Positions 17,260 through 27,096 are shown, counted from the stretch's first letter. The stretch: 64,000 nucleotides of DNA from Hydrogenophilus thermoluteolus (GCF_003574215.1 NZ_AP018558.1:902001-966000), one strand, 5' to 3'. Translations and numbers: made by a program. Notes: a model not told the origin generated them from the letters alone.

Positions 17260-17979
17260 ATGACCGCCGTTGCCGCCTACCGCCGAATTCTCCTCAAACT
17301 CTCTGGCGAAGCTCTGATGGGAGAGCGGAGCTACGGGATCGACGAAGCCGTCGTGGCGCGCATCGTCAAGGAGATCGGCGAGGTCACGGCGTTGGGTGTC
17401 CAGGTAGGGGTGGTCATCGGGGGCGGCAACATTTTTCGCGGGATGCAGGGGGCTGCCGGTGGCATGGACCGTGCCACCGCCGACTACATGGGGATGCTCG
17501 CCACCGTGATGAACGCGATGGCGCTTGCCGACGCGTTCGCGCGCACGGGGATTGCGGCGCGGGTGCAGTCGGCGCTGCGCATCGACCAGGTGGTCGAACC
17601 CTACATCCGTGCCCGTGCGATCCGCCACTTGGAAGAGGGGCGGGTCGTGATCTTTGCCGCGGGTACCGGAAACCCGTTTTTCACAACCGATACCGCGGCG
17701 GCACTTCGGGGCGCCGAGATCGGCGCCCAAATCGTGTTGAAGGCGACCAAAGTCGATGGCATCTATTCCGCCGATCCCACCAAGAACCCGGACGCACAGC
17801 GTTTCGCGCGGATCTCGTTCGACGAGGCGATCGGACGCAACCTTCAGGTGATGGATGCCACCGCCTTTGCGCTGTGTCGTGACATCAAACTGCCGATCAA
17901 CGTCTTTTCGATCTTCAAGCCCGGCGCACTGTTGCGCGTGGTGTGTGGCGAAGACGAGGGAACGCTCGTGCATTCCTGA
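17260..17979 (+). CDS. pyrH: Uridylate kinase (UMP kinase)
   Basis: A 239-residue hexameric UMP kinase of the amino acid kinase fold. ATP and UMP motifs are visible: LLKLSGEALMG, VVIGGGNIFRG, and ATKVDGIYSADPTKNPDA near the C-terminal third. It converts UMP to UDP, feeding RNA and UDP-sugar synthesis, and is normally activated by GTP and inhibited by UTP. ATG 17260 with GGAG upstream is chosen; an earlier in-frame opening lies within tsf. frr follows after 15 bases. Confidence 0.98.
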   Translation: MTAVAAYRRILLKLSGEALMGERSYGIDEAVVARIVKEIGEVTALGVQVGVVIGGGNIFRGMQGAAGGMDRATADYMGMLATVMNAMALADAFARTGIAARVQSALRIDQVVEPYIRARAIRHLEEGRVVIFAAGTGNPFFTTDTAAALRGAEIGAQIVLKATKVDGIYSADPTKNPDAQRFARISFDEAIGRNLQVMDATAFALCRDIKLPINVFSIFKPGALLRVVCGEDEGTLVHS

Positions 17980-17994
17980 AGAGGAGAACGATCG

Positions 17995-18555
17995 ATGAGC
18001 GTAGCAGAGTTGAAAAAGGATGCCGAACGACGGATGCAAAAAGCCGTCGAGACGCTCAAGGAAGAGTTGACCAAAATTCGTACCGGTCGTGCCCACACGG
18101 GGATCCTCGACCATGTGATGGTCGAATACTATGGGACGATGGTGCCCATTCCCCAGGTGGCGAACGTGACGCTCTTGGATGCGCGTACCCTTGGCGTGCA
18201 GCCGTGGGAAAAGAGCATGATGAGCAAGGTGGAGAAGGCGATTCGCGAAAGCGATTTGGGTCTCAACCCGGCGAACATGGGGGAGATCATCCGTGTGCCG
18301 ATGCCGCCGCTCACCGAAGAGCGTCGTCGCGAGCTGACCAAAGTGGTTCGCCACGAAGGCGAGCAGGCGCGCGTTGCGGTGCGCAACGTCCGCCGCGACA
18401 TCAACCAAGCGCTCAAAGAGCTGCAGAAGAAAAAAGAGATCACGGAAGACGAACTGCGTCGCGCCGAAGAAGAGGTGCAGAAACTGACCGACCGGTTCGT
18501 CAAGGTCATCGACGAGACGATCGAGAAAAAAGAAGCCGAATTGATGCAGATCTGA
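17995..18555 (+). CDS. frr: Ribosome recycling factor
   Basis: A 186-residue RRF, the standard length. The three-helix-bundle pattern is clear, with the motif LTKIRTGRAHTGILD near residues 22-37, QVANVTLLDARTLGVQPWEKSM, and the long C-terminal helix beginning LTEERRRELTKVVRHEGE. It splits post-termination ribosomes together with EF-G. AGGAGAACGATCG precedes the ATG. uppS starts 4 bases after the stop. Confidence 0.99.
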   Translation: MSVAELKKDAERRMQKAVETLKEELTKIRTGRAHTGILDHVMVEYYGTMVPIPQVANVTLLDARTLGVQPWEKSMMSKVEKAIRESDLGLNPANMGEIIRVPMPPLTEERRRELTKVVRHEGEQARVAVRNVRRDINQALKELQKKKEITEDELRRAEEEVQKLTDRFVKVIDETIEKKEAELMQI

Positions 18556-18559
18556 TCCC

Positions 18560-19318
18560 GTGCACACCTCTTCGACCTTAGCGATACCGGAAGTCGGCGA
18601 GATTCCTCGCCATATCGCGATCATCATGGACGGCAATGGCCGCTGGGCAAAGACGCGAGGGCTGCCCCGAATCGAAGGGCATCGGCGCGGGGTCGAAGCA
18701 GTGCGAACGGTCGTTCAACACTGTGCCGAATTGGGGGTTGAACACCTCACCCTTTTCGCGTTCAGTTCCGAAAATTGGCGCCGTCCGCCGGAAGAGGTCC
18801 ATTTTTTGATGGGGCTCTTTCGTTTGATGCTCAAGCGCGAGGTCGCTCGGCTCGACAAAAATGGCATCCGGTTGCGGATCATCGGCAACCGTGACGGGTT
18901 GAGCGATGAGCTTCGCGCGCTGATCGAAGCGGCAGAAACGAAAACGGCGTGCCATACGCGGCTCACCCTCAACGTTGCGGTCAATTATGGCGGGCGCTGG
19001 GACCTCCTCAACGCGTTCAACCGCTTGCTGAGTGACCGCCCGGAATTGGCGGGAAGGGTGAGCGAAAGCGATCTTTGGCCTTACTTGGCGCTCGGCGACG
19101 CGCCAGAGCCCGATCTTTTCATCCGAACCGGCGGCGAACAGCGGATCAGCAATTTCCTGATTTGGCAGTTGGCCTATACCGAACTCTATTTCACACCGGT
19201 CTTCTGGCCCGATTTCGACGCCGCGGCGCTCGATGCGGCGATCCAATGGTACCGCGAACGGGAGCGGCGCTTCGGGCGGACGAGTGAACAGCTTACGACA
19301 ACACAAGGGGGTGAGTGA
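18560..19318 (+). CDS. uppS: Undecaprenyl pyrophosphate synthase
   Basis: A 252-residue cis-prenyltransferase starting at GTG 18560. The conserved motif IIMDGNGRWAKTRGLPRIEGH holds the catalytic Asp, and FAFSSENWRRP and RTGGEQRISNFLIWQLAYTEL follow. It builds the C55 carrier lipid used for peptidoglycan, O-antigen and other envelope polymers. Its stop overlaps the cdsA start (TGATG), so translation is probably coupled. Its place between frr and cdsA is the usual proteobacterial order. Confidence 0.97.
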   Translation: MHTSSTLAIPEVGEIPRHIAIIMDGNGRWAKTRGLPRIEGHRRGVEAVRTVVQHCAELGVEHLTLFAFSSENWRRPPEEVHFLMGLFRLMLKREVARLDKNGIRLRIIGNRDGLSDELRALIEAAETKTACHTRLTLNVAVNYGGRWDLLNAFNRLLSDRPELAGRVSESDLWPYLALGDAPEPDLFIRTGGEQRISNFLIWQLAYTELYFTPVFWPDFDAAALDAAIQWYRERERRFGRTSEQLTTTQGGE

Positions 19319-20130
19319 TGAACGAATTGCTAGTACGTACGGCGACAGCCGTGGTTGCTCTGGTCGTTTTCTTGTTGCTGACATTCTTTGCGCCGGACTG
19401 GCTCTGGGCGCTCTTCATCGCGAGCGTGATCGGCGCAGCTGCGTGGGAGTGGGGGCGACTCGTCAAGCTGACGTCGATCGAAGCAATCGGTTACGCTGGT
19501 GTCACCGTTGCGCTCCTGGCAGTCCTGTGGCGGGTAACGGGCATCGCCACCGGTGCGATCCATGCGCCCGTTGCTGCGGCTGCAGTGATCCCTGCGCTCT
19601 TTTTCTGGGTCGCGCTCGCGCCGGTGATGGTGCAGTTCCAAATTCCCCTTTGTTCTCGCTTGATTGGTCTCGTTTTGGGGTGGGTGACGCTGTTGGGCGC
19701 TGGGATCGCTGCGTTGGGGCTACGCGAGGTCTCGAGCGGGTTTTTGTTGGCTGCGGTGACACTGGTATGGATTGCGGATACCGCGGCTTTCTTCGTCGGC
19801 CGCCGTTATGGGTCGCGCAAACTTCTTGAAGCGGTGAGCCCCGGGAAAACGTGGGCGGGTTTTTGGGGCGCGTTGGGTGCTGTCGCCGCGTACGGTGCGG
19901 TACTCTATCCTGTGATGGGGGTCGGGCAGGGTGTGTTTGGTTGGGTGCTCGCGTTCGTTGGCGTAGCGCTCCTTGCCGTCACGGGCGATCTCTTCGAATC
20001 GTGGTTGAAACGCAACGCTGGGGTCAAAGATTCGGGCGGGATCCTTCCGGGGCACGGTGGCGTGCTCGATCGTATCGACGCCCTCTTGGCGGTTTTACCG
20101 ATTACCGCATTGTGGTGGCTCCATTGGTGA
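19318..20130 (+). CDS. cdsA: Phosphatidate cytidylyltransferase
   Basis: A 270-residue integral membrane protein with about seven or eight hydrophobic segments from residue 9 onward. The CDP-alcohol-forming signature is complete: ADTAAFFVGRRYGSRKL, SPGKTWAGFWG, and KDSGGILPGHGGVLDRIDALL at the C-terminal end. It makes CDP-diacylglycerol, the precursor of all phospholipids. ATG 19318 is preferred; it overlaps the uppS stop and has AAGGGGGTG just upstream. GTG 19315 is an alternative. Confidence 0.96.
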   Translation: MNELLVRTATAVVALVVFLLLTFFAPDWLWALFIASVIGAAAWEWGRLVKLTSIEAIGYAGVTVALLAVLWRVTGIATGAIHAPVAAAAVIPALFFWVALAPVMVQFQIPLCSRLIGLVLGWVTLLGAGIAALGLREVSSGFLLAAVTLVWIADTAAFFVGRRYGSRKLLEAVSPGKTWAGFWGALGAVAAYGAVLYPVMGVGQGVFGWVLAFVGVALLAVTGDLFESWLKRNAGVKDSGGILPGHGGVLDRIDALLAVLPITALWWLHW

Positions 20131-20157
20131 GGCGTATGCCCGTTGGCGTTTGGTGAT

Positions 20158-21387
20158 ATGGCGCACGGTAGCGTGATGCCGCAAAGCGTCGCCGTCTTTG
20201 GCGCAACCGGGTCGATTGGTGCAAGCGCCTTGGCGGTGATTCGCCGTCATCCCGAACGTTTTACCGTCGTCGCGGTCTCTGCGCATCGCCGCTGGGCGCC
20301 GCTTCTCGAGATCTGTCAGACGTTCCGACCGCGCTGGGCGGTCGTCGTCGATCCCGATGCGGCGAATGCGTTGCGTGCCCACCTTGCGGCAGAGGATCTG
20401 CCGACCGAGGTGCTCTCCGGTGCCGACGCGCTCGTGACGGTTGCGCAAGCAAGCGACGTCGACACCGTGATTGCAGGGGTAGTCGGTGGGGCGGGGCTTC
20501 CGAGTACCTACGCGGCGGTTGCCGCGGGTAAGCGCGTGTTGTTGGCCAACAAAGAGGCGCTGGTAATGACCGGGGCGCTGCTCACCGAAACGGCGCGCCG
20601 ATCGGGGGCCGTGCTGTTGCCGATCGACTCGGAACACAACGCGCTGTTCCAATGTTTGGGTTCGCTCGTCGTCACCACCGAATCGGGGGGGTGGCAACTC
20701 AAAGACGCGCAGCAGATGATCCGGCGCCTTGTGCTTACCGCCTCTGGCGGCCCCTTTCGGACGCGTGACCCGGGCACGTTCGCGTCGATTACCCCCGAAG
20801 AGGCGTGTGCGCATCCCACCTGGTCGATGGGGCAAAAGATCTCCGTCGATTCGGCAACGATGATGAACAAAGGCCTCGAAGTGATCGAGGCGATGTGGCT
20901 CTTTGGCTTGCCGCTCGAGCGAATCGAGGTGTTGATCCATCCGCAAAGCATCGTGCATGCGCTCGTCGAGTATTGCGATGGCTCGGTGCTTGCCCATCTT
21001 TCGGAACCCGACATGCGGGTGCCGATCGCGCACGCGCTGGCGTGGCCGAGGCGCATCACCTCAGGGGCTTCGTGGTTGGCGCTGGTCGTTCGGGAAACGC
21101 TCACCTTTGCGGCACCCGACTTCGACCGTTTCCCCTGTCTGCGTCTGGCCTTCGAAGCGGCACGAACGGGCGATTGTGCACCCACGGTGCTCAATGCCGC
21201 GAACGAAGTGGCGGTTGCGGCGTTTTTGGAGCGGCGTTTGGCGTTCGATCGCATCCCCGCGGTAATTGCCGAAACGCTAGCGGAAATCCCTGTGACGGCT
21301 GTGACCAGCGTCGAGGCGGCGCTTGCGATCGATCAGGCAGCGCGGGAAAAAGCGCGCAGGTGGGTCTCCCGCTGGAGCATTGGATGA
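20158..21387 (+). CDS. dxr: 1-deoxy-D-xylulose 5-phosphate reductoisomerase
   Basis: The second enzyme of the MEP isoprenoid pathway, about 409 residues from the chosen start. The NADPH motif is VAVFGATGSIGASAL; NKEALVMTG, the metal-binding DSEHNALFQCL and the substrate loop SEPDMRVPIAHALAWP are all present. The start is uncertain: TTG 20143, ATG 20158, GTG 20173 and ATG 20176 are all in frame. ATG 20158 follows a GGTGAT stretch, while ATG 20176 gives the canonical length. Isoprenoid supply fits its neighbour uppS. Its stop overlaps rseP by 4 bases (ATGA). Confidence 0.95.
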   Translation: MAHGSVMPQSVAVFGATGSIGASALAVIRRHPERFTVVAVSAHRRWAPLLEICQTFRPRWAVVVDPDAANALRAHLAAEDLPTEVLSGADALVTVAQASDVDTVIAGVVGGAGLPSTYAAVAAGKRVLLANKEALVMTGALLTETARRSGAVLLPIDSEHNALFQCLGSLVVTTESGGWQLKDAQQMIRRLVLTASGGPFRTRDPGTFASITPEEACAHPTWSMGQKISVDSATMMNKGLEVIEAMWLFGLPLERIEVLIHPQSIVHALVEYCDGSVLAHLSEPDMRVPIAHALAWPRRITSGASWLALVVRETLTFAAPDFDRFPCLRLAFEAARTGDCAPTVLNAANEVAVAAFLERRLAFDRIPAVIAETLAEIPVTAVTSVEAALAIDQAAREKARRWVSRWSIG

Positions 21388-22739
21388 GCGTTTTGCATAC
21401 GGTCGTGGCCTTTGTGCTCGCGCTGGGGATTCTGATTTGGTTCCATGAGCTGGGCCACTACGGGGTTGCGCGCGCGTTTGGCGTGCGGGTCCTTCGCTTT
21501 TCCGTGGGGTTTGGCAAACCGCTATTGAGCTGGCGTGATCGTCGTGGTACCGAATGGGTCGTTGCGGGTATCCCGCTGGGGGGGTACGTCAAGATGCTCG
21601 ATTCCCGGGAAGCGCCCGTCCCGGAATCGGAAAAACCCTACGCGTTCGACAGTCAACCGCCGCTTGTGCGGATCGCGATCGTCGCGGCGGGGCCGCTTGC
21701 GAATTTCGTTCTGGCGATCCTTTTTTACGCCTGGGTGGCGGTGATCGGGGTCGAAGAGCCGCTCGCGTTCGTCGATCCCCCTGAAGCCTCGCTCGCGGCA
21801 TCGGTTGGAATCCCTCCCCGGGCACAGATCGTCGCGGTGAATCAGACGCCTGCCGATACTTGGCCGCAGGTTCGTTGGACAGTGTTGCAGGCGATCGCCG
21901 ATGGTCAGGATGTGGTGACGCTCACCCTCCGCGATCAAGCCGCAGCGACCTACGAGGTGGTCTTGCCGCTCTCCCAAGTCGAACTCGACCCCGATCGTGG
22001 CGACCCGTTGCACCAACTGGGGCTGGTGGCTGCGCGTCCCCAGTTGCCGCCGGTGATCGGTGCCGTGGCGCCAGATAGTCCAGCGGCCGCCGCCGGCCTC
22101 CGCGCGGGGGACGAGATCGTTGCATTGGCGAACACCCCGATCACCGATTGGGATACGCTTGCCGAAACGGTACGGCGTCATCCAGGGGAAACCGTCGCGA
22201 TCGAATGGCTCCGCGCGGGTCAGCGGATGCGCGCCCAGGTGACTTTGGAAGTGGTGCCAGAGCGGGATGGGCGCCGCTTTGGGCGTTTGGGGGTTCAGGC
22301 GCGTGCGCCCGATCGTGACGCGTTCGTCCGTCGCGTCGTCTATGCGCCAACGGAAGCGCTCCTCTATGGATGGGAACAAACGCTCGAGATGGCGGGGTTG
22401 ACCCTCAAATTGATCGGTAAGATGCTCGTCGGCGAAGCGTCGGTGAAAAACCTCTCTGGGCCATTGACGATAGCGACCGTCGCGGGACAGAGCGCGGAAC
22501 TGGGCTGGGCGCACTACCTCAGTTTTTTGGCGCTGGTCAGTGTGAGCCTGGGCGTGCTTAACCTCCTGCCGATTCCGATTCTCGACGGGGGGCATTTGCT
22601 GTATTATTCGATCGAGTGGTTGCGCGGGCGGCCATTGTCCGACACGGCGCAAATCCTCGGACAGCGCATCGGAATGGCGCTTTTGGTCTTTCTGATGGGG
22701 TTGGCGCTCCTCAATGATTTTTTACGTTGGTTGAGCTGA
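21384..22739 (+). CDS. rseP: Site-2 protease RseP (intramembrane zinc metalloprotease)
   Basis: A 451-residue polytopic protease. The zinc motif HELGH is at residues 21-25 in the first transmembrane helix. The central part holds tandem PDZ domains (VIGAVAPDSPAAAAGLRAGD is the clearer one), and the second catalytic motif NLLPIPILDGGHLLYY is in the last third, which also supplies the Asp zinc ligand. In E. coli it cleaves the anti-sigma factor RseA and remnant signal peptides. ATG 21384 overlaps the dxr stop. It sits directly before bamA, as usual. Confidence 0.96.
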   Translation: MSVLHTVVAFVLALGILIWFHELGHYGVARAFGVRVLRFSVGFGKPLLSWRDRRGTEWVVAGIPLGGYVKMLDSREAPVPESEKPYAFDSQPPLVRIAIVAAGPLANFVLAILFYAWVAVIGVEEPLAFVDPPEASLAASVGIPPRAQIVAVNQTPADTWPQVRWTVLQAIADGQDVVTLTLRDQAAATYEVVLPLSQVELDPDRGDPLHQLGLVAARPQLPPVIGAVAPDSPAAAAGLRAGDEIVALANTPITDWDTLAETVRRHPGETVAIEWLRAGQRMRAQVTLEVVPERDGRRFGRLGVQARAPDRDAFVRRVVYAPTEALLYGWEQTLEMAGLTLKLIGKMLVGEASVKNLSGPLTIATVAGQSAELGWAHYLSFLALVSVSLGVLNLLPIPILDGGHLLYYSIEWLRGRPLSDTAQILGQRIGMALLVFLMGLALLNDFLRWLS

Positions 22740-22742
22740 TTT

Positions 22743-25088
22743 ATGAGCAGGGTCTCTCTTTTGCTGCGTGCGCGATCGATCCAGCGTCATGCGCTTGTTG
22801 CGGGCGCGCTTGCGTGTTGGGCATTGCCCGGTTGGGCGCTGGAGCCGTTCGTCGTCCGCGATATCCGCGTCGAAGGGATTCAGCGTGTCGAGCCGGGTAC
22901 CGTTTTCAGCTATTTGCCGGTCCGTATCGGTGATCGGATCACGCCCGAGTTGGCCGACGAAGCGGTGCGGCGCCTCTTCGAAACCGGTTTTTTCCGTAAC
23001 GTCTCCGTCGAACGCGACGGCGACGTCCTGGTCGTCGTCGTCGATGAACGTCCCGCAATCGGTGAAATCCTTTTCAGCGGGATGAAAGAGTTCGAACCGG
23101 ACCAGATCAAAAAAGCGCTGCGCGCCATTGGGATCGCTGAGGCACGTATCTACGATCCTGCGCTGGTACGGCAGGCGGAACAAGAGTTGAAACGCCAATA
23201 TCTGGCGAAAGGGAAATACGCCGCGCAAGTGCGCGCGGAAGTGGTCCCGCTTCCCCGGAACCGCGTCGCACTGCGTTTCGAGATCAACGAAGGGGAAGTC
23301 GCAAAGATTCGCGAAATCAAGATCGTGGGTGCGCGCGCCTTTGCCGAAGACGATCTCCTCGATCAGTTCCAACTGACGACACCCGGGTGGTTCACCTGGT
23401 ACACCAAGGCGGATCAATATTCGCGCGAAAAGCTTTCGCAGGATCTCGAAAACCTGCGCGCGTTCTATATGAACCAAGGGTATCTCGATTTTCGTATCGA
23501 ATCGGCGAACGTCGCGATCTCACCCGACAAGCGCGACATCTTCATCACGATCGCGATCCACGAAGGCAAACCCTACCGGGTGAGCGGCGTCAAGCTCACG
23601 GGTGAATTCCCTGTGCCGGCGGAGGAATTGGTCGAGCGGGTGCAGCTCAAACCGGGTGACACCTATTCGCGGGAAAAACTGGAGCAGTCGATTCAGGGAA
23701 TCACCGAGCGTTTGGGTGAGGAGGGGTATGCGTTCGCCAACGTCACGCCGGTTCCGCAAATCGACCGAGAAAAACAGACCGTGGCCTTTGCCCTTGCCGT
23801 TGACCCGGGACGGCGAATGTACGTGCGCCGCATCGAAATCGCTGGCAACAGCAAAACGCGCGATGAGGTGATTCGGCGTGAACTCCGGCAATTGGAAGGG
23901 GAATGGTACAACGTCGCGAAACTGAAGAAGTCGAAAGAGCGGGTGGAGCGGTTGGGCTATTTCGACGAGGTGCGCGTCGACACCCAGCCTGCGCCGGAGG
24001 TGAGCGACCAGCTCGACGTCAAGGTTCAGGTGAAGGAGCGCCCAACGGGGAACTTGATGATCGGTGCCGGTTTTTCGAGTGCGGAAAAATTGGTTCTCTC
24101 AGGTTCGATCTCGCAAGAAAATTTCCTGGGCACAGGCAAATCGGTGTCGCTCGGTCTTGATACCAGTAAAGCAAGCCGCACCTTTTCGCTCTCTTTTACC
24201 GATCCCTACTATACGATCGATGGGGTATCCGTCGGCTACGACCTCTATCATCGCACGTACGATCCCTCGAACGTGAGTTCGCTTTACGTTTCGAGCTACA
24301 AGACCAAATCGCTCGGCGCGGGGATACGGGTTGGCTGGCCGATTGCCGAAGAGGATCGCATCAACTTCGGCCTTTCGGTCGACCGCACCGAGATCGTCAC
24401 CTACGACACGAGTCCGCAACGCTACATCGATTTTTGTACCCCCGGCTTGAGCGAATACGATTGTGGGGGGATTTTGACCCTTGCCGCTACCGCAGGTTGG
24501 GCACGCGATACGCGCGATTCCCGGTTATTGCCGACCAAGGGGATCTACCAGCGGCTGGTGGGCGAAATTGACCTCCCGCCGGGTGACGTCAAATTGTGGC
24601 GGATCACCGCGCAACACCAACACTGGTTCCCGGTGACCCGTAAAACCGCACTGATGCTCAACGCTGAGTTCAGTTACCAGAAAGCGTACGGCGGTAAAGC
24701 GGTACCGTTTTACCGCAACTTCTACGCCGGTGGCATTACCACCGTGCGCGGTTTTGCTGCTTCGTCGCTCGGGTTGAAAGACGAATACGGGGACGCGTAC
24801 GGCGGGACGCGTCGCCTCATCCTCAACGCCGAATACTTCTTCCCGATGCCCGGGAGCGGCAGCGACCAATCGTTCCGTTGGTCGGTCTTCGTCGATTCGG
24901 GGTATGTCTGGGGTGAAGAAGAGAAGATGCGTTTGCAGGATTTGCGCGTGAGCGCTGGGGTTGGATTGACCTGGGTGTCGCCGATCGGTCCGTTGCGGTT
25001 CGCAGTAGCGGTACCGGTGCGGAAAGACATCAACGGGGTGCCGGACAAAACCGAGCGCTTCCAGTTCCAGTTGGGTGCGGTATTCTAA
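22743..25088 (+). CDS. bamA: Outer membrane protein assembly factor BamA
   Basis: A 781-residue Omp85 protein. A signal peptide covers about residues 1-32 (hydrophobic core followed by LPGWA). Five POTRA domains follow to about residue 430, and a 16-stranded beta-barrel ends in a C-terminal phenylalanine (QLGAVF). The lid-lock motif VRGF occurs near residue 669 (YAGGITTVRGF). It folds and inserts outer membrane proteins. The start is 3 bases after the rseP stop, and skp follows, so a chaperone that delivers clients lies next to the machine that receives them. Confidence 0.97.
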   Translation: MSRVSLLLRARSIQRHALVAGALACWALPGWALEPFVVRDIRVEGIQRVEPGTVFSYLPVRIGDRITPELADEAVRRLFETGFFRNVSVERDGDVLVVVVDERPAIGEILFSGMKEFEPDQIKKALRAIGIAEARIYDPALVRQAEQELKRQYLAKGKYAAQVRAEVVPLPRNRVALRFEINEGEVAKIREIKIVGARAFAEDDLLDQFQLTTPGWFTWYTKADQYSREKLSQDLENLRAFYMNQGYLDFRIESANVAISPDKRDIFITIAIHEGKPYRVSGVKLTGEFPVPAEELVERVQLKPGDTYSREKLEQSIQGITERLGEEGYAFANVTPVPQIDREKQTVAFALAVDPGRRMYVRRIEIAGNSKTRDEVIRRELRQLEGEWYNVAKLKKSKERVERLGYFDEVRVDTQPAPEVSDQLDVKVQVKERPTGNLMIGAGFSSAEKLVLSGSISQENFLGTGKSVSLGLDTSKASRTFSLSFTDPYYTIDGVSVGYDLYHRTYDPSNVSSLYVSSYKTKSLGAGIRVGWPIAEEDRINFGLSVDRTEIVTYDTSPQRYIDFCTPGLSEYDCGGILTLAATAGWARDTRDSRLLPTKGIYQRLVGEIDLPPGDVKLWRITAQHQHWFPVTRKTALMLNAEFSYQKAYGGKAVPFYRNFYAGGITTVRGFAASSLGLKDEYGDAYGGTRRLILNAEYFFPMPGSGSDQSFRWSVFVDSGYVWGEEEKMRLQDLRVSAGVGLTWVSPIGPLRFAVAVPVRKDINGVPDKTERFQFQLGAVF

Positions 25089-25126
25089 GATCTGTAGATG
25101 TATCACAACCACGAAAAAGGAGCATC

Positions 25127-25630
25127 ATGAAACGTCGTTGGCAGCAAGCCGTAATGGCGGTGGCATTTTCGCTCGCGAGCCTTTCGGTGATGGCGCAAGC
25201 CAAAATCGGCTTCGTCAATTCGGAACGCCTGATCAAAGAGGCGGCGCCTGCGGTAGCAGCACAGAAGCGGCTCGAAAAAGAGTTCGAACCGCGCGACCGC
25301 GAGCTGAAGCGGATGGCGCAAGAGTTGCAGCAGCTACAACAGGAGCTCGACACCAAAGGCGCGTCGATGAGTGAGAACGAACGGCAACGCAAAGAACGGG
25401 CGTTTGCCGAGCTCAGTCGGGAATTCCAGCGCAAACAGCGCGAATTCCGCGAGGATCTCAACCAGCGCCGCAACGAAGAGTTGGTGCAGGTGCTTGATCT
25501 CGCGAACCAAGCGATCAAGCGCGTTGCGGAAAAGAAAGATCTCGATATCGTTTTCCAAGACGCGGTTTATGCCAACCCGCGGATCGATATCACGGATGAC
25601 GTGATCAAAGCGCTGGAAAACGTCCGCTGA
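25127..25630 (+). CDS. skp: Periplasmic chaperone Skp/OmpH
   Basis: A 167-residue OmpH-family protein. A signal peptide of about 25 residues ends in VMAQA, the mature protein opens KIGFVNSERLIKEA as in the family, and a long charged coiled coil (about residues 45-130, rich in Glu, Arg and Gln) forms the tentacles of the trimer. It holds unfolded outer membrane proteins in the periplasm on the way to BamA. AAGGAG is 6 bases upstream of the ATG. Confidence 0.95.
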   Translation: MKRRWQQAVMAVAFSLASLSVMAQAKIGFVNSERLIKEAAPAVAAQKRLEKEFEPRDRELKRMAQELQQLQQELDTKGASMSENERQRKERAFAELSREFQRKQREFREDLNQRRNEELVQVLDLANQAIKRVAEKKDLDIVFQDAVYANPRIDITDDVIKALENVR

Positions 25631-25639
25631 GCGAGACGG

Positions 25640-26659
25640 ATGGCATTGACCGCAGCGGATTTGGCGACACGGCTCGGTGCCGTTCTCAACGGGGACGGTG
25701 CCGTAGCGGTGGAGCGAATCGCACCCCCTGACCGCGCCGATGCGCGGTCGTTGGCATTCATCGCCAACCCCCGTTACCTGGCGCAAGCGGCGACCACGCA
25801 CGCGGCGATTCTGATCCTGCCCGAAGGGGTCGAAGCGCATGTTTCGCCGAACGTGCAAGCGGTGCTCTACTGTAGCGACCCATATCTGGCGTATGCCCGC
25901 GTCGCGCAGTGGCTCTATCCGTCACCGGAATTTCCGCCTCGAATCCACCCGACCGCCGTGGTGGAAGGGAAAGTGGCCGCAAGCGCCCATATCGGCCCGC
26001 AGGTTTATGTGGCCGCGGGCGCGGTGGTCGAAGACGATGTCGTGCTGGAAGCGGGCGTCAAAGTGGGAGCAGAAGCGACGATCGGTGCCGGAAGCTGGTT
26101 GGGTGCAAACGTCGTCGTCGGTGCACGGTGTCGACTGGGCGCACGGTGCCGAGTGCACCCCGGCGCGGTGATCGGTGCGGATGGTTTCGGTTTTGCCTGG
26201 GACCGAACCCACGCGCGGTGGGAGAAGATCCCGCAAGTGGGCCGGGTGGTGATCGGTGATGACGTCGAAATCGGCGCGAATACGACGATCGACCGTGGCG
26301 CGCTGGAAGATACCGTGATCGAAAGCGGTGTGAAGATCGACAACCTGGTGCAGATCGCGCACAACTGTCGAATCGGGCGCGCCACCGCGATCGCCGGGTG
26401 TGCTGGGTTGGCGGGAAGTACCGTGGTTGGCGCGCGGTGTCGGATCGGTGGCCAAGCCGGATTGGCGGGGCATCTCTCGATCGGTGACGATGTGACGATC
26501 GGTGCGGCGACGCTGGTGACGAGTTCGCTTCCCGACGGTGGCTTTTACGCGGGGCATCTCCCGGCGTTGCCGTACCGGGAATGGCAGAAGAACGCCGCGT
26601 GGTGGAAACGGTTGGCGGAAATCGGCAAATGGTGGCAGCGGAACAAGGACAAGCGATGA
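25640..26659 (+). CDS. lpxD: UDP-3-O-acylglucosamine N-acyltransferase
   Basis: A 339-residue LpxD, third step of lipid A synthesis. The N-terminal uridine-binding domain (RSLAFIANPRYLAQA) is followed by a left-handed beta-helix of hexapeptide repeats from about residue 100 to 320. GADGFGFAWD and NLVQIAHNCRIG, with the expected catalytic His, are present. A basic C-terminal helix closes the protein. It transfers a 3-hydroxyacyl chain from ACP. The stop overlaps fabZ by 4 bases. Confidence 0.97.
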   Translation: MALTAADLATRLGAVLNGDGAVAVERIAPPDRADARSLAFIANPRYLAQAATTHAAILILPEGVEAHVSPNVQAVLYCSDPYLAYARVAQWLYPSPEFPPRIHPTAVVEGKVAASAHIGPQVYVAAGAVVEDDVVLEAGVKVGAEATIGAGSWLGANVVVGARCRLGARCRVHPGAVIGADGFGFAWDRTHARWEKIPQVGRVVIGDDVEIGANTTIDRGALEDTVIESGVKIDNLVQIAHNCRIGRATAIAGCAGLAGSTVVGARCRIGGQAGLAGHLSIGDDVTIGAATLVTSSLPDGGFYAGHLPALPYREWQKNAAWWKRLAEIGKWWQRNKDKR

Positions 26660-27096
26660 TCGATATTCAGGAGATTCTGACCTATCTTCCCCATCGATAC
26701 CCCTTTTTGTTGGTCGATCGGGTGCTCGAGTTGGACAAAGGGAAACGGATCGTCGCGCTCAAAAACGTGACCGTGAACGAACCCTTTTTTCCGGGCCATT
26801 TCCCCAACCAGCCGATTCTACCCGGTGTCTTGATCCTCGAGGCGCTCGCGCAAGCTGCAGCCGTGCTCTCTTTTGTGACGATGGAGCGCAAACCGACGCC
26901 CGACTCCGTCGTCTATTATGCCGGTATCGACAACGCGCGCTTCAAGCGGCCGGTGGTGCCAGGCGACCAACTGTTGCTCGAAGTGGAAATCCTGCGAACG
27001 ATGCGCCACATCTGGCGCTACGCCGCCCGCGCACGGGTCGGCGAGGCATTGGCCGCAGAAGCGGAGATCCTCTGTGCCCTCAAAGAAGGGAAATGA
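26656..27096 (+). CDS. fabZ: 3-hydroxyacyl-ACP dehydratase FabZ
   Basis: A 146-residue hot-dog-fold dehydratase. LPHRYPFLLVDRVLEL and the active-site motif FFPGHFPNQPILPGVLILEA (catalytic His, with the Glu in the following helix) are present. It dehydrates 3-hydroxyacyl-ACP in fatty acid elongation, competing for the substrate that LpxA and LpxD use; co-location with lpxD and lpxA is the usual arrangement for balancing the two. ATG 26656 overlaps the lpxD stop and has AAGGA upstream. Confidence 0.97.
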   Translation: MIDIQEILTYLPHRYPFLLVDRVLELDKGKRIVALKNVTVNEPFFPGHFPNQPILPGVLILEALAQAAAVLSFVTMERKPTPDSVVYYAGIDNARFKRPVVPGDQLLLEVEILRTMRHIWRYAARARVGEALAAEAEILCALKEGK